A stretch of DNA of 8,806 nucleotides from Alphaproteobacteria bacterium. GTDB lineage: Bacteria > Pseudomonadota > Alphaproteobacteria > Rs-D84. The position numbers and the translations under genes were made by a program. The notes under the pieces are model-generated. The model did no database searches and was not told where the DNA came from. It worked only from the letters and a program-made list of their open reading frames with translations. This document shows positions 1-7,527 of the stretch, one piece after another (the stretch's first letter is position 1; every line of letters starts with the position of its first letter). The stretch spans positions 1 to 8,806 of the forward strand of contig JAEEQU010000041.1 in the NCBI GenBank assembly GCA_016285415.1, given 5' to 3'.

Positions 1-32
1 CATAAACAAAAAACAATCCGCCGCCAAGGGTT

Positions 33-398
33 TTATTTATCCCCGGCAATAAATCGTTTTGATGTTTCAATCAGTTTTGCGAAATTTGCATCACCTGCAT
101 ACGCCATTTCCGCCAAAACTTTGCGATCCAGTTCAATACCTGCCTTGCGCAGACCGTTCATAAATTGGCTGTATGTAATACCGGCCGGACGAACCGCGGC
201 ATTAATACGAACAATCCACAGACTGCGAAAATCGCGTTTTTTAGTACGACGATCGCGGTATGCATATTGTCCTGCCTTTTCAGATTTTTCACGCGCGGCA
301 CGATATGTGCTGCTGTGGCGACCAAGGAAACCCTTGGCGCGTTCCAGAATTTTATTGTGTTTTTGACGAACAGTTGTTCCACGTTTTACCCTTGCCAT
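33..398 (-). CDS. rplT: 50S ribosomal protein L20
   Basis: The 121-residue product is ribosomal protein L20, which binds 23S rRNA early in assembly of the large subunit. In several bacteria it also represses its own operon by binding the mRNA leader. The sequence shows the basic N-terminal extension starting MARVKRG, the central block KAGQYAYRDRRTKKRDFR, then LWIVRINAAVR and the C-terminal GLRKAGIELDRKVLAEMA segment. All are hallmarks of the family, and the length is normal (about 117-120 residues). It follows rpmI after 12 nt. A G-rich stretch at 405-409 (GGGGG on the minus strand), 6 nt before the ATG, is a modest Shine-Dalgarno. The stop is TAA, and only 32 bases follow before the window edge. 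Identification is secure. Confidence 0.98.
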   Translation of the reverse strand: MARVKRGTTVRQKHNKILERAKGFLGRHSSTYRAAREKSEKAGQYAYRDRRTKKRDFRSLWIVRINAAVRPAGITYSQFMNGLRKAGIELDRKVLAEMAYAGDANFAKLIETSKRFIAGDK

Positions 399-410
399 AA
401 TAAACCCCCA

Positions 411-614
411 TTATTTCAAACCATACGGTGCCAAGATTTTTGCCTGGCCGACCATGTTATCGTTCAGATACTGCGGTTTTGATCCCGCGTTATTCGCACG
501 GGCAGATTTCTTACGCAGCAATTTTTTGTGGGCATTTCTGGCAACACGGATTTTTCCCGTGGCAGTCACAGATGCACGCTTTTTCAAGTATGACTTTGTT
601 TTTAATTTTGGCAT
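411..614 (-). CDS. rpmI: 50S ribosomal protein L35
   Basis: The 67-residue product is ribosomal protein L35, a small, very basic 50S protein. It starts MPKLKTKSYLKKRA, continues with the TATGKIRVARNAHKK block, and has the family length of about 65. It lies directly upstream of rplT, the conserved partner, on the same strand. An AGAGG Shine-Dalgarno at 620-624, 5 nt before the ATG, supports the start. The gene is first in its transcript: infC, which commonly precedes rpmI, is absent, and the upstream neighbour mreC is divergent. The leader contains a hairpin (640-658) that may serve in L20 feedback control. Stop TAA. Confidence 0.95.
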   Translation of the reverse strand: MPKLKTKSYLKKRASVTATGKIRVARNAHKKLLRKKSARANNAGSKPQYLNDNMVGQAKILAPYGLK

Positions 615-633
615 TTTTACCTCTTTTTGCTAG

Positions 634-665
634 GTCCTGATGGCAATGCCATTGCCATTTCGGAC
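634..665 (-). promoter_or_regulatory. Stem-loop in the rpmI-rplT leader, possible L20 operator
   Basis: A perfect 9-base inverted repeat, ATGGCAATG and CATTGCCAT, lies at 640-648 and 650-658 around a single C. In the leftward transcript it can fold as an 8-bp stem with a 3-nt loop. Flanking GTCC (634-637) and GGAC (662-665) can add a 4-bp outer stem across a small asymmetric internal loop. The structure sits between the predicted transcription start and the rpmI Shine-Dalgarno, where L20-dependent autoregulation sites are known in E. coli and Firmicutes. The repeat is seen directly; the L20 role is inference. It has no U-run, so it is not an intrinsic terminator, and a DNA operator is the alternative. 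Confidence 0.5.
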
Positions 666-679
666 TGTTTAACGGTCGT

Positions 680-707
680 ATTTTGACACAAATAAACGAA
701 AAATCAA
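680..707 (-). promoter_or_regulatory. Probable sigma70-type promoter for rpmI-rplT
   Basis: On the minus strand TTGATT (702-707) is followed after 16 nt by CAAAAT (680-685). Each matches the -35 and -10 consensus at four of six positions. The predicted start near 673 would give a leader of about 59 nt that includes the hairpin. The region is AT-rich, so chance matches are possible. Confidence 0.4.
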
Positions 708-740
708 GTTTTTATTGAATATTCATTTTTTTACTATTAA
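683..740 (+). promoter_or_regulatory. Candidate promoter region for the mreC operon
   Basis: A perfect TTGACA lies at 683-688, but no good -10 follows at 16-18 nt. Weak -10 candidates, TACTAT (732-737) and TATTAA (735-740), lie close to the mreC ATG but lack a matching -35. A promoter must be in or near this tract because the upstream gene is divergent, but I cannot place it. The TTGACA overlaps the -10 of the proposed leftward promoter, which would make the two promoters compete. Confidence 0.25.
716..725. promoter_or_regulatory. 10-bp palindrome TGAATATTCA, possible operator
   Basis: TGAATATTCA is its own reverse complement and lies about 28 bases upstream of the mreC start, within the likely promoter zone. 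It could be a dimeric repressor site. The region is AT-rich, so a chance palindrome is quite possible. Confidence 0.2.
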
Positions 741-752
741 ACTGGGCACGAA

Positions 753-1577
753 ATGGTTGTGAAAAAAATATCTTCCAGATTGCATACTATTATAAAGTCC
801 GCCTTTGTTGCGGCACTGTTACCCATCATGCTTATATATATAGTTGTGGCAAAACCAGATTATAAGGTTATAAATGGAACGGCACACATCTTTTTACCGA
901 TTGCCAATGCTGTCGGGGATTTCTTTACATGGCCAATTCGGGCGGGCGGTAATCTGATTCGCAATATTCGCGATATTTCAAATCTGAAACAGGAAAACGA
1001 AGAATTGCGGACGCGTCTTGATATGGCGTTGGCCACCAAAAACGAATGTGATGTCGCATTGCTTGAAAATCAGCGTCTGGCACGCGAATTAGATGTTAAA
1101 AGAAATTTAGATTACGAAACAGTTATCGCAGATGTGATAATTGATAACACCGCAATAAACCACGGAACATTCTTGATAGATCGTGGTGCATCAGATGGCG
1201 TAAAGCAGGGTATGGTTGTTGTTTCATTTGATAATACAATGGTTGGAACGGTTATGGACACCGGAACCCACTATTCACGTGTACGCGCATTAAATGATTC
1301 TGATACAAATATTGCCGTTCGCGTTGCAGGATCCGATGTTTATGGTTTCCTGCGGGGCAATGGTTCGGACAGTCCAACAATCGGTTTCTTTAACGATCCA
1401 CAATTCCAAGGGGGCGCGGGCATAAAATTACTAACCAGCAGTATTAGTGGCATATTACCCCCAGGCATATTTGTTGGCACAATGCAAAACAAGACAGATG
1501 TTGATGTTTTATCGCCAAGCGACCTATCCAGTGTCATAGTGTTAAAGTTTAATGTTAATCAGGAAAATTACAAATGA
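753..1577 (+). CDS. mreC: Rod shape-determining protein MreC
   Basis: The 274-residue product is MreC, the periplasmic scaffold of the elongasome, which binds PBP2 and activates the RodA-PBP2 synthase. It has a short cytoplasmic N-terminus, one membrane helix at about 17-33 and a coiled coil at about 68-116 that drives dimerisation. A beta-rich domain follows, with the family signatures IDRGASDGVKQGM, VGTVMDTGTHYSRV and ISGILPPGIFVGT. The length is at the short end of the family (roughly 270-370). It is the first gene of the rightward cluster. The stop TGA overlaps the mreD start in ATGA (1574-1577), so the two are translationally coupled. The Shine-Dalgarno is weak; a GTG at 759 is a possible alternative start but has no better ribosome site. 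mreB, the usual upstream partner, is absent. Confidence 0.93.
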   Translation: MVVKKISSRLHTIIKSAFVAALLPIMLIYIVVAKPDYKVINGTAHIFLPIANAVGDFFTWPIRAGGNLIRNIRDISNLKQENEELRTRLDMALATKNECDVALLENQRLARELDVKRNLDYETVIADVIIDNTAINHGTFLIDRGASDGVKQGMVVVSFDNTMVGTVMDTGTHYSRVRALNDSDTNIAVRVAGSDVYGFLRGNGSDSPTIGFFNDPQFQGGAGIKLLTSSISGILPPGIFVGTMQNKTDVDVLSPSDLSSVIVLKFNVNQENYK

Positions 1578-2029
1578 AGCAGACAATTATAAAATATTTG
1601 CAAATTCTGTTTCCTTTTTTGATTACAATTATGCTGTGGCGGCTGTCTATGCCGTGGTTGAATCCGGCTGGGATTTTGGCGATTATTCCGATATTTTATT
1701 GTTCGTTTATAAAACCCGTGCCGTATTTTACGGCATTTGCTATTTTATTCTGTTTTTTAATAGATTATAAATTTGATACTGTCATATTTTGGACCGCATT
1801 GTATTGCACATATTATGCGATTATGAATATTCAAACAATCATAGATCTTACGCATACACGGAAATTCGGCCTATACGCATTTATGGTATTCTTTGGAATT
1901 GCATCACTATGCATGATGATGTGGTATTTAAATTGGTTTGGTTTTTTCGGTGGAATTCTAATGTTTGTTGTAACAACACTTTTATATATTCCAATAACAA
2001 TGTTAACCAAGGCGGCAAGTAATGATTGA
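1574..2029 (+). CDS. mreD: Rod shape-determining protein MreD (divergent)
   Basis: The 151-residue product is a very hydrophobic membrane protein with about five or six predicted helices (approximately 7-24, 31-47, 50-64, 68-86, 97-118 and 122-144). Its size and topology fit MreD, which partners MreC in the elongasome. MreD sequences are poorly conserved, so the call rests mainly on its position between mreC and mrdA, plus length and helix pattern. AGGAAA at 1561-1566 gives a good Shine-Dalgarno 9 nt before the ATG, which overlaps the mreC stop by 4 nt. Its TGA stop lies inside the first codons of mrdA (8-nt overlap). Any other small polytopic membrane protein is a formal alternative. Confidence 0.78.
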   Translation: MKQTIIKYLQILFPFLITIMLWRLSMPWLNPAGILAIIPIFYCSFIKPVPYFTAFAILFCFLIDYKFDTVIFWTALYCTYYAIMNIQTIIDLTHTRKFGLYAFMVFFGIASLCMMMWYLNWFGFFGGILMFVVTTLLYIPITMLTKAASND

Positions 2030-3800
2030 TACAGAAATATCAAAAGTTTTTGACCGTCGCAGCGCACTGTTTTTAACCACAGGGATGGTTTTAACATCTA
2101 TATTGGTGTTGCGTATGTTGCAAATGCAGGTTTTTAACTATCGTGATTATAAAAAGAAAAGCGAAAATAATTCATTTCGTATTCAGGTTAATATGCCACA
2201 ACGCGGTAATATTTTATCTAAAAATGGCAAAAACATTTCACATGATGCGCCAATTTATCGCATATATATTATTCCCGAAGAAACAGATGATTTGGAAAAT
2301 TTGGTGTCTGTGGTGGAACGTGATTTAAACCTTACGAAAAAACGTGTTGATAAAATATGGCAAAGAATAAAAAAGCAGCAAAAGTTTCAACCAGTATTGG
2401 TTAGTGAAAATACCAATTGGAATGTTTTGGCCGGTTTGCAGGCAAAAAATCTTGATGGATTACATATTGAAAGTGGCTATGCGCGCGTATACGAATTGGG
2501 ACCGGCGGGCGCACAATTATTTGGTTATGTTGGCGCGCCGGACAAACCCGTTGCAAACACGCCATTTTATACACATGGTATAACCGGTCTTGAAAAGCGG
2601 TTTAATAAAGAATTATCCGGTGTGTTCGGGCAAAATGTTCTTATAACAAATGCGGTTGGGCGCGTGACAGGCGAAGATAAAACACAATTTAAACCGTCGG
2701 TTATGGGGTCTGATATTCAAACCACAATAAACGATAATATTCAACGCAAATTATATGACCAATTAACATTGCATAAATCTGGATGTGGTGTTGCCATAGA
2801 TATTGAAACCGGTGATATTTTAGCAATGGCATCCACGCCAAGTTTTGATCCGAACTATTTTTCCAGTGATGATGCCGAAGAATATATTGCGGGACTGCGT
2901 CAAAACTTTGCGAAACCATTTATGAACAAGGTTTTTGAGGGGCTGTATCCACCGGGGTCAACATTTAAGATTGTTGTGGCACTTGCCGCATTAGAAGCGG
3001 GCGCGGTTACACCAAATGAAACGGTATTTTGTCCGGGTCATTGGGATTATGGCGACCGCCGTTATCACTGTTGGGAGAGCAAGGGGCATGGTCGTGTAAA
3101 TCTTGTTGGTGCATTAAAACATTCATGCGATATTTATTTCTATCAACTTGCACTGCGCATTGGTATAGATGCTATTAAGCGTATGGCTATTCGGTTGGGT
3201 ATGACCGAAAAATATATGGAAGATATTATTTCAAAACAAATGCCTGGTGTTATCCCAGACCGCACATGGAAGGAAACGAATATCGGTTCAAAATGGGTGC
3301 ATGGGGATACCATTATTTCTGGAATTGGCCAAGGGTTTATTTTGGTAAATTGTATGCAATTGGCGGTAATGGTTGCACGCGTGGCATCAAACAAGCGCGT
3401 TGTTCCGCGTTTAATCAAAGAAGATTCTGTGCCACAATTTGAAAGTATGGATTTTCAAGAAAAAAATCTTAAATTGGTTCTTAACGGACTTGAAGAGGTT
3501 ACCAAAAAAGGTGGTACCGCCGCAGGCAGTGCAATAAATGTTAAAGGTGCAAAAATGGGCGGTAAAACCGGAACATCCCAAGTTCGCAGTATTTCCCGCG
3601 CAGAACGTATATCGGGGGTATTGACCAACGAACAATTAAAATGGAATATGCGTAATCATGGATTATTTGTTGGTTATGCACCAACAAATGCACCGCGGTA
3701 TGCCGTATGCGTGATTACAGAACATTCTGGTGGCAGTGGCAGTGCCGCACGTACCGCCGCAAGCGTATTAAAAGAACTATTAACAAATAATCCGGTGTAA
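2022..3800 (+). CDS. mrdA: Peptidoglycan D,D-transpeptidase PBP2
   Basis: The 592-residue product is penicillin-binding protein 2, a class B transpeptidase that crosslinks glycan strands made by RodA during cell elongation. It has a short cytoplasmic tail and a membrane anchor at about 15-35. A PBP dimerisation (pedestal) domain from about 55 includes the PQRGNIL motif. The transpeptidase domain runs from roughly 240 to the end. The three active-site motifs are present: STFK with nucleophile Ser313 and Lys316, SCD at 368-370, and KTG at 515-517. SCD in place of SxN is normal for PBP2. The length is slightly below E. coli PBP2 (633). An AAGG at 2009-2012 lies 9 nt before the ATG, which overlaps mreD. 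The next gene, rodA, starts 1 nt after the TAA stop, matching the functional pairing of the two proteins. Confidence 0.96.
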   Translation: MIDTEISKVFDRRSALFLTTGMVLTSILVLRMLQMQVFNYRDYKKKSENNSFRIQVNMPQRGNILSKNGKNISHDAPIYRIYIIPEETDDLENLVSVVERDLNLTKKRVDKIWQRIKKQQKFQPVLVSENTNWNVLAGLQAKNLDGLHIESGYARVYELGPAGAQLFGYVGAPDKPVANTPFYTHGITGLEKRFNKELSGVFGQNVLITNAVGRVTGEDKTQFKPSVMGSDIQTTINDNIQRKLYDQLTLHKSGCGVAIDIETGDILAMASTPSFDPNYFSSDDAEEYIAGLRQNFAKPFMNKVFEGLYPPGSTFKIVVALAALEAGAVTPNETVFCPGHWDYGDRRYHCWESKGHGRVNLVGALKHSCDIYFYQLALRIGIDAIKRMAIRLGMTEKYMEDIISKQMPGVIPDRTWKETNIGSKWVHGDTIISGIGQGFILVNCMQLAVMVARVASNKRVVPRLIKEDSVPQFESMDFQEKNLKLVLNGLEEVTKKGGTAAGSAINVKGAKMGGKTGTSQVRSISRAERISGVLTNEQLKWNMRNHGLFVGYAPTNAPRYAVCVITEHSGGSGSAARTAASVLKELLTNNPV

Positions 3801-3801
3801 A

Positions 3802-4947
3802 ATGGCAAATCAAACACGTGTTTCAAATGCAAATATGATGAACTTCTCGGAAAAATTGGAACGTTTTTCTTGGGTGATGTTTGCGCCTATTTGTTTGGTT
3901 TTGATTATATCCGAAGTTATTTTATATTCTGCCGGTGGTGGTTCATGGCAACCATTTGCTTTATCACAATTGTTTAAAATTATTATGGGGCTGGGCGTAT
4001 TTTTTATCGCCGCATTTACGAATATAAAATTCTGGTTAAAATCTGCATATACTGTTTATGCTATCGCCGCAATTCTTATTATTTTGGTAACATTTGTTGG
4101 CCATACTGGGATGGGTGCACAACGATGGTTAAATCTTGGGTTTATACATATTCAGCCATCTGAATTATTTAAAATCGCACTGGTTATGGTGTTGGCACGG
4201 TATTTTGCATGGATGAATTCTGTTGAATTAAGCAAATTTAAAAACTATCTTGTTCCATCGGTTTTAATGCTGATTCCATTTGGCTTAATTGTGATGCAAC
4301 CCGATTTAGGAACGGCTATATCTATTGCGCTTATTACAATAGGTATGTTTTATATTGTTGGTGCAAATAAAAAATGGTTTATTATTGGCGCAATTTTGGC
4401 ACTGATGGCGGCCCCAGTCGTTTGGTATGGTGGTATGCACCAATATCAACGTGAAAGAATTATCACATTTTTGGACCCAGATCATGATGCCAAGGGTGCA
4501 GGTTATCAAATAAACCAGGCAAAAATCGCATTTGGCAGTGGTGGTCTGATAGGCAAGGGTTATATGAACGGTTCCCAATCCCAGCAATCTTTTTTGCCAG
4601 AAAAACAAACCGATTTTATATTCACTATGCTTGGTGAAGAATTCGGATTTTTTGGTGCATTTGTGATATTATTAATCTACACAATCATAATAATTATACT
4701 ATTTTGGGCGGCAAAAACATGCCGAAACAGGTTCGGTCAACTGGTCTGTTTTGGTTTTATGTTGAACTTTTTCATTTATTATTTTATAAATATCTCTATG
4801 GTATTGGGCGTTATGCCAACCGTTGGGGTGCCATTACCGTTAATGTCCTTTGGCGGCAGCAGTTTGTTATCACTGATGTTCGGATTCGGACTTTGCGAGA
4901 ATGCACACATACATAAAGACCAACAATTATCGGCCAAAGGAAGTTAA
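3802..4947 (+). CDS. rodA: Peptidoglycan glycosyltransferase RodA (SEDS family)
   Basis: The 381-residue product is RodA, a polytopic SEDS protein that polymerises lipid II into glycan strands, working with PBP2. Family signatures include GMGAQRWLNLG, the IQPSELFKIALVM segment, MQPDLGTA and LPEKQTDFIFTMLGEEFGF. The last contains Asp271, which corresponds to the essential Asp of the SEDS active site. Near the end is VPLPLMSFGGSSLL. About ten membrane helices are expected and the hydrophobic pattern fits. Length is normal (about 370-380). The closely related FtsW is less likely because of the mrdA neighbour. The ATG follows the mrdA stop by 1 nt with no clear Shine-Dalgarno, which suggests translational coupling; internal Met12 and Met13 are possible but not better starts. 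Confidence 0.95.
   Translation: MANQTRVSNANMMNFSEKLERFSWVMFAPICLVLIISEVILYSAGGGSWQPFALSQLFKIIMGLGVFFIAAFTNIKFWLKSAYTVYAIAAILIILVTFVGHTGMGAQRWLNLGFIHIQPSELFKIALVMVLARYFAWMNSVELSKFKNYLVPSVLMLIPFGLIVMQPDLGTAISIALITIGMFYIVGANKKWFIIGAILALMAAPVVWYGGMHQYQRERIITFLDPDHDAKGAGYQINQAKIAFGSGGLIGKGYMNGSQSQQSFLPEKQTDFIFTMLGEEFGFFGAFVILLIYTIIIIILFWAAKTCRNRFGQLVCFGFMLNFFIYYFINISMVLGVMPTVGVPLPLMSFGGSSLLSLMFGFGLCENAHIHKDQQLSAKGS
4936..4943 (+). promoter_or_regulatory. Ribosome binding site that fixes the topA start
   Basis: AAAGGAAG lies 5 nt before the ATG at 4949, inside the last codons of rodA. It supports the start MNLLIVESPSK rather than an in-frame ATG at 4901, which would add 16 residues lacking family resemblance and a 47-nt overlap with rodA. 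Confidence 0.75.
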
Positions 4948-4948
4948 A

Positions 4949-7174
4949 ATGAATTTACTGATTGTAGAATCTCCATCAAAGGCAAAAACGATTGAAAAGT
5001 ATTTGGGACATGGGTGGCGTGTTATCGCATCCGTTGGTCATGTGCGTGATTTGGTTCCTGAAAACGGCAGTGTAGATACCAAAAATGATTTTGAAATGCA
5101 TTGGCAAATTATGCCTGGCAAAGAAAAACAAATAAAACTTATCACGGACGAGGTTAAAAAGGCAGACGCAGTTTATCTGGCATCCGATCCTGACCGCGAA
5201 GGAGAGGCAATTGCATGGCATATACTGGATATATTAAATTCAAAAAAACTACTTGGGAAAACACCTGTATACCGTGTCGCATTTCATGAAATAACCAAAC
5301 ATGCGGTAACAGATGCAATCGCAAATCCGCGTGAAATAGATTCAAATTTGGTTGATGCATATTTGGTACGACGTGCATTAGATTATCTAATTGGTTTTGA
5401 AATATCGCCTTTGTTGTGGCGTCGTAATTTGGGACGTTCCGCGGGTCGCGTGCAATCGGTGGCGGTTAAATTGGTTGTTGATCGTGAACGCGAAATAGAA
5501 GATTTTAAACCACAAGAATATTGGTCGGTTGCCGCAGATTGTAATTTAAATAACAATATTTTTAATGCGGGTCTTACATTATTTAATGGTAAAAAAATTG
5601 AAAAAATGACATTGGCATCTAAATCAGATGTTGATACGGTTTTATCAAAACTTAATACACCAATAAATGCAAAAATATCAAATATAGACAAGAAAAAACT
5701 GTCTTATCGGCCGTATGCACCGTTTACAACAAGTACATTGCAACAAGAAGCGGCGCGTAAATTATATTTTTCGTCCAAGAAAACAATGTCTGTTGCACAG
5801 AAACTTTATGAAAATGGATTTATTACATATATGCGTACCGATGCGACAAACTTGGCTGTGGACGCGGTCAATGAAATACGAAACTTTATTGGTAAAAATT
5901 ATGGCAATGCATTTTTACCAAAATCGCCAAATGTTTATGTAACAAAATCTAAAAATGCCCAGGAAGCACACGAAGCAATCCGTCCAACGCATTTTGATGG
6001 TGGTAACACAGAACTTTCTGGTGATGAAAAGAAACTTTATGATTTAATATGGAAACGCACAATTGCATGTCAAATGACAAATGCAGAATTTGATTCTGTG
6101 GGTGCAGATATTTTAACAAATGATGGTATCGCAACATTCCGCGCGGTTGGTCGCACACGCACATTTGATGGTTTTATGAAAGTTTATATAGAAGATAAAG
6201 ATGACGCAGATGATGAATCTGATGCAAAATTACCTGTTATGAATATTGGCGATAATGTCATAATTACAAAGTTAAATACTGATCAGCACTTTACACAACC
6301 GCCGGCAAGATATACCGAAGCGTCCTTGGTTAAAAAACTTGAAGAACTGGGAATTGGGCGTCCGTCAACATACGCAACAATTATGTCAACCATTGTTGAT
6401 AGACAATATGTTGAACAAGACCGGCAACGCAGATTTCATCCAACGCCGGGTGGATGGGTTATTGCGGCATATTTGGCAAAATATTTTTCAGATTTGGTCG
6501 ATGTTAATTTTACCGCAAAAACCGAAGATACATTGGACGATGTTTCAAACGGTAAAACAGATAAATTAAATGCATTAAATGATTTCTGGGGTGATACAGA
6601 AAATATGATTTCTGGTGCAAAAGATGTAAAAACCGCAGATATTATTGACGAGATAAATAAATTTATGAATAAACACCTGTTTGGCGAATCTGGTGATAAA
6701 TGTCCAAAATGTGGTGGAAAACTTGGAATAAAATTATCAAAATTCGGTGCATTTGTTGGATGCGAAAATTATCCAAAATGTGATTATACAAAACGTCTCG
6801 GCGGCGAAGAACAAACAGATAAAAAACAAGAACCAAAAGAACTTGGTGATGGAATATCTTACCGTATCGGTAAATTTGGACCATATGTAACCGATGGTAA
6901 AAAGAACGCAAGTGCAAAGAAATATACATCTGAAACGATTACACTGGAAATAGCCAAAGAATTATTATCTGGGGAAACAAAAAAAGCAGAACCAATTGAA
7001 CTTGGTAAAAATCCGGCAACCGATAAAATGATTTATTTCTATCCAACGGGACGGTATGGTGCATACATTTCATCAAATAAGGTTAATGTTAGCGTCAAAG
7101 AACAACCTGATTTGGAAACCGCAATTGATTTAATTAACAATAAAAAACCGACAAAGAAATTCCGTAAAAAATAA
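4949..7174 (+). CDS. topA: DNA topoisomerase I (type IA)
   Basis: The 741-residue product is topoisomerase I, which relaxes negative supercoils by cutting and passing single strands. The TOPRIM domain opens with LLIVESPSKAKTI (Glu7) and carries the metal-binding DPDREGE (Asp80, Asp82, Glu84). The catalytic tyrosine is Tyr294 in FITYMRTDATNLA. The LEELGIGRPSTYATI motif of the core follows. The C-terminus has one four-cysteine zinc ribbon (Cys585, 588, 605, 611) and then two basic repeats with KFGPYV and RYGAYI cores, as seen in many alphaproteobacterial enzymes. It is shorter than many family members (about 800-900), with the saving in the C-terminal DNA-binding part. The start is set by the Shine-Dalgarno at 4936-4943. 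The TAA stop overlaps the dnaG ATG by 1 base (TAATG). Confidence 0.97.
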   Translation: MNLLIVESPSKAKTIEKYLGHGWRVIASVGHVRDLVPENGSVDTKNDFEMHWQIMPGKEKQIKLITDEVKKADAVYLASDPDREGEAIAWHILDILNSKKLLGKTPVYRVAFHEITKHAVTDAIANPREIDSNLVDAYLVRRALDYLIGFEISPLLWRRNLGRSAGRVQSVAVKLVVDREREIEDFKPQEYWSVAADCNLNNNIFNAGLTLFNGKKIEKMTLASKSDVDTVLSKLNTPINAKISNIDKKKLSYRPYAPFTTSTLQQEAARKLYFSSKKTMSVAQKLYENGFITYMRTDATNLAVDAVNEIRNFIGKNYGNAFLPKSPNVYVTKSKNAQEAHEAIRPTHFDGGNTELSGDEKKLYDLIWKRTIACQMTNAEFDSVGADILTNDGIATFRAVGRTRTFDGFMKVYIEDKDDADDESDAKLPVMNIGDNVIITKLNTDQHFTQPPARYTEASLVKKLEELGIGRPSTYATIMSTIVDRQYVEQDRQRRFHPTPGGWVIAAYLAKYFSDLVDVNFTAKTEDTLDDVSNGKTDKLNALNDFWGDTENMISGAKDVKTADIIDEINKFMNKHLFGESGDKCPKCGGKLGIKLSKFGAFVGCENYPKCDYTKRLGGEEQTDKKQEPKELGDGISYRIGKFGPYVTDGKKNASAKKYTSETITLEIAKELLSGETKKAEPIELGKNPATDKMIYFYPTGRYGAYISSNKVNVSVKEQPDLETAIDLINNKKPTKKFRKK

Positions 7175-7527
7175 TGGCGAAATATGATAATAATTTTACC
7201 GACCAATTACGTGAACGACTTTCTATTGTAGACGTTGTATCGCGGCGTGTACCACTTGTTAAAAAAGGTCAAAATTATTGGGGATGTTGCCCATTTCATA
7301 ATGAAAAAACACCGTCATTTTCTGTTCGTGAAGACAAGGGTTTTTATCACTGTTTTGGTTGTGGCAAACATGGTGATATTATTTCTTTTACAATGGAAAT
7401 GGAACATGTTGATTTTATGACCGCAATAAAAGAACTTGCGGAAATGGCCGGTATCCCATTACCCGAGATAAAACAAAAAACCAAAGAACAAATAGAAGCC
7501 GAAGAAACATATATAAGTATTACATAA
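7174..7527 (+). CDS. dnaG: DNA primase N-terminal fragment (zinc-binding domain)
   Basis: This 117-residue ORF is the CHC2-type zinc-binding domain of DnaG, which recognises the priming site on single-stranded DNA. It shows the N-terminal helix RLSIVDVVSRRVPL and zinc ligands in CPFHNEKTPSFSV and YHCFGCGKHGDIISF. The helix MTAIKELAEMAGIPLP ends the domain, and a charged linker leads to the TAA. The stop comes just after the point where the isolated E. coli zinc domain (about residues 1-110) ends, so a folded domain could be released. The ATG overlaps the topA stop. There is no clear Shine-Dalgarno, which implies coupling to topA. It cannot make primers alone. Confidence 0.8.
   Translation: MAKYDNNFTDQLRERLSIVDVVSRRVPLVKKGQNYWGCCPFHNEKTPSFSVREDKGFYHCFGCGKHGDIISFTMEMEHVDFMTAIKELAEMAGIPLPEIKQKTKEQIEAEETYISIT
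7525..7527 (+). other. In-frame TAA within dnaG
   Basis: The codons around it read ATT ACA TAA GAT GCG. The residues before (TYISIT) and after (DAEKNYAEKLYSPDG) align without a gap to the linker and first helix of the primase polymerase domain, where an acidic or polar residue is usual. TAA is also the normal terminator of six genes in this window. Confidence 0.95.

Larger units (their letters stand above)
615..752. other. Divergent intergenic region between rpmI and mreC
   Basis: These 138 bases between two divergent start codons must hold promoters for both the ribosomal pair and the elongasome operon. They contain the rpmI Shine-Dalgarno, a leader hairpin, a plausible leftward promoter, a consensus-like TTGACA on the plus strand at 683-688, an AT-rich tract and a palindrome at 716-725. 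I see no RNA gene and no credible small ORF here. Confidence 0.8.

Noticed and set aside
1..47. Intrinsic terminator after rplT
   Set aside because: The leftward strand has a T-run near 7-12 and a weak imperfect GC stem, but the stem and T-run are not adjacent and the window ends here.
1574..2029. TGA read as tryptophan, as in some reduced genomes
   Set aside because: mreC and mreD both end naturally at TGA in tight overlaps with the next start, and Trp is encoded by TGG throughout.
2701..2919. Antisense and alternate-frame ORFs of 60-105 codons, such as this one inside mrdA
   Set aside because: They are fully nested in well-supported genes, have no recognisable domains and lack ribosome sites.
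3123..3131. Altered PBP2 active site (SCD rather than SxN)
   Set aside because: S-x-D is normal at this motif in PBP2 proteins.
4901..4948. Longer topA start at 4901
   Set aside because: The extra 16 residues are out-of-frame rodA sequence without family resemblance, and a good Shine-Dalgarno serves 4949.
7525..7527. TAA reassigned to an amino acid genome-wide
   Set aside because: rplT, rpmI, mrdA, rodA, topA and the dnaG end all stop at TAA exactly where family length predicts.
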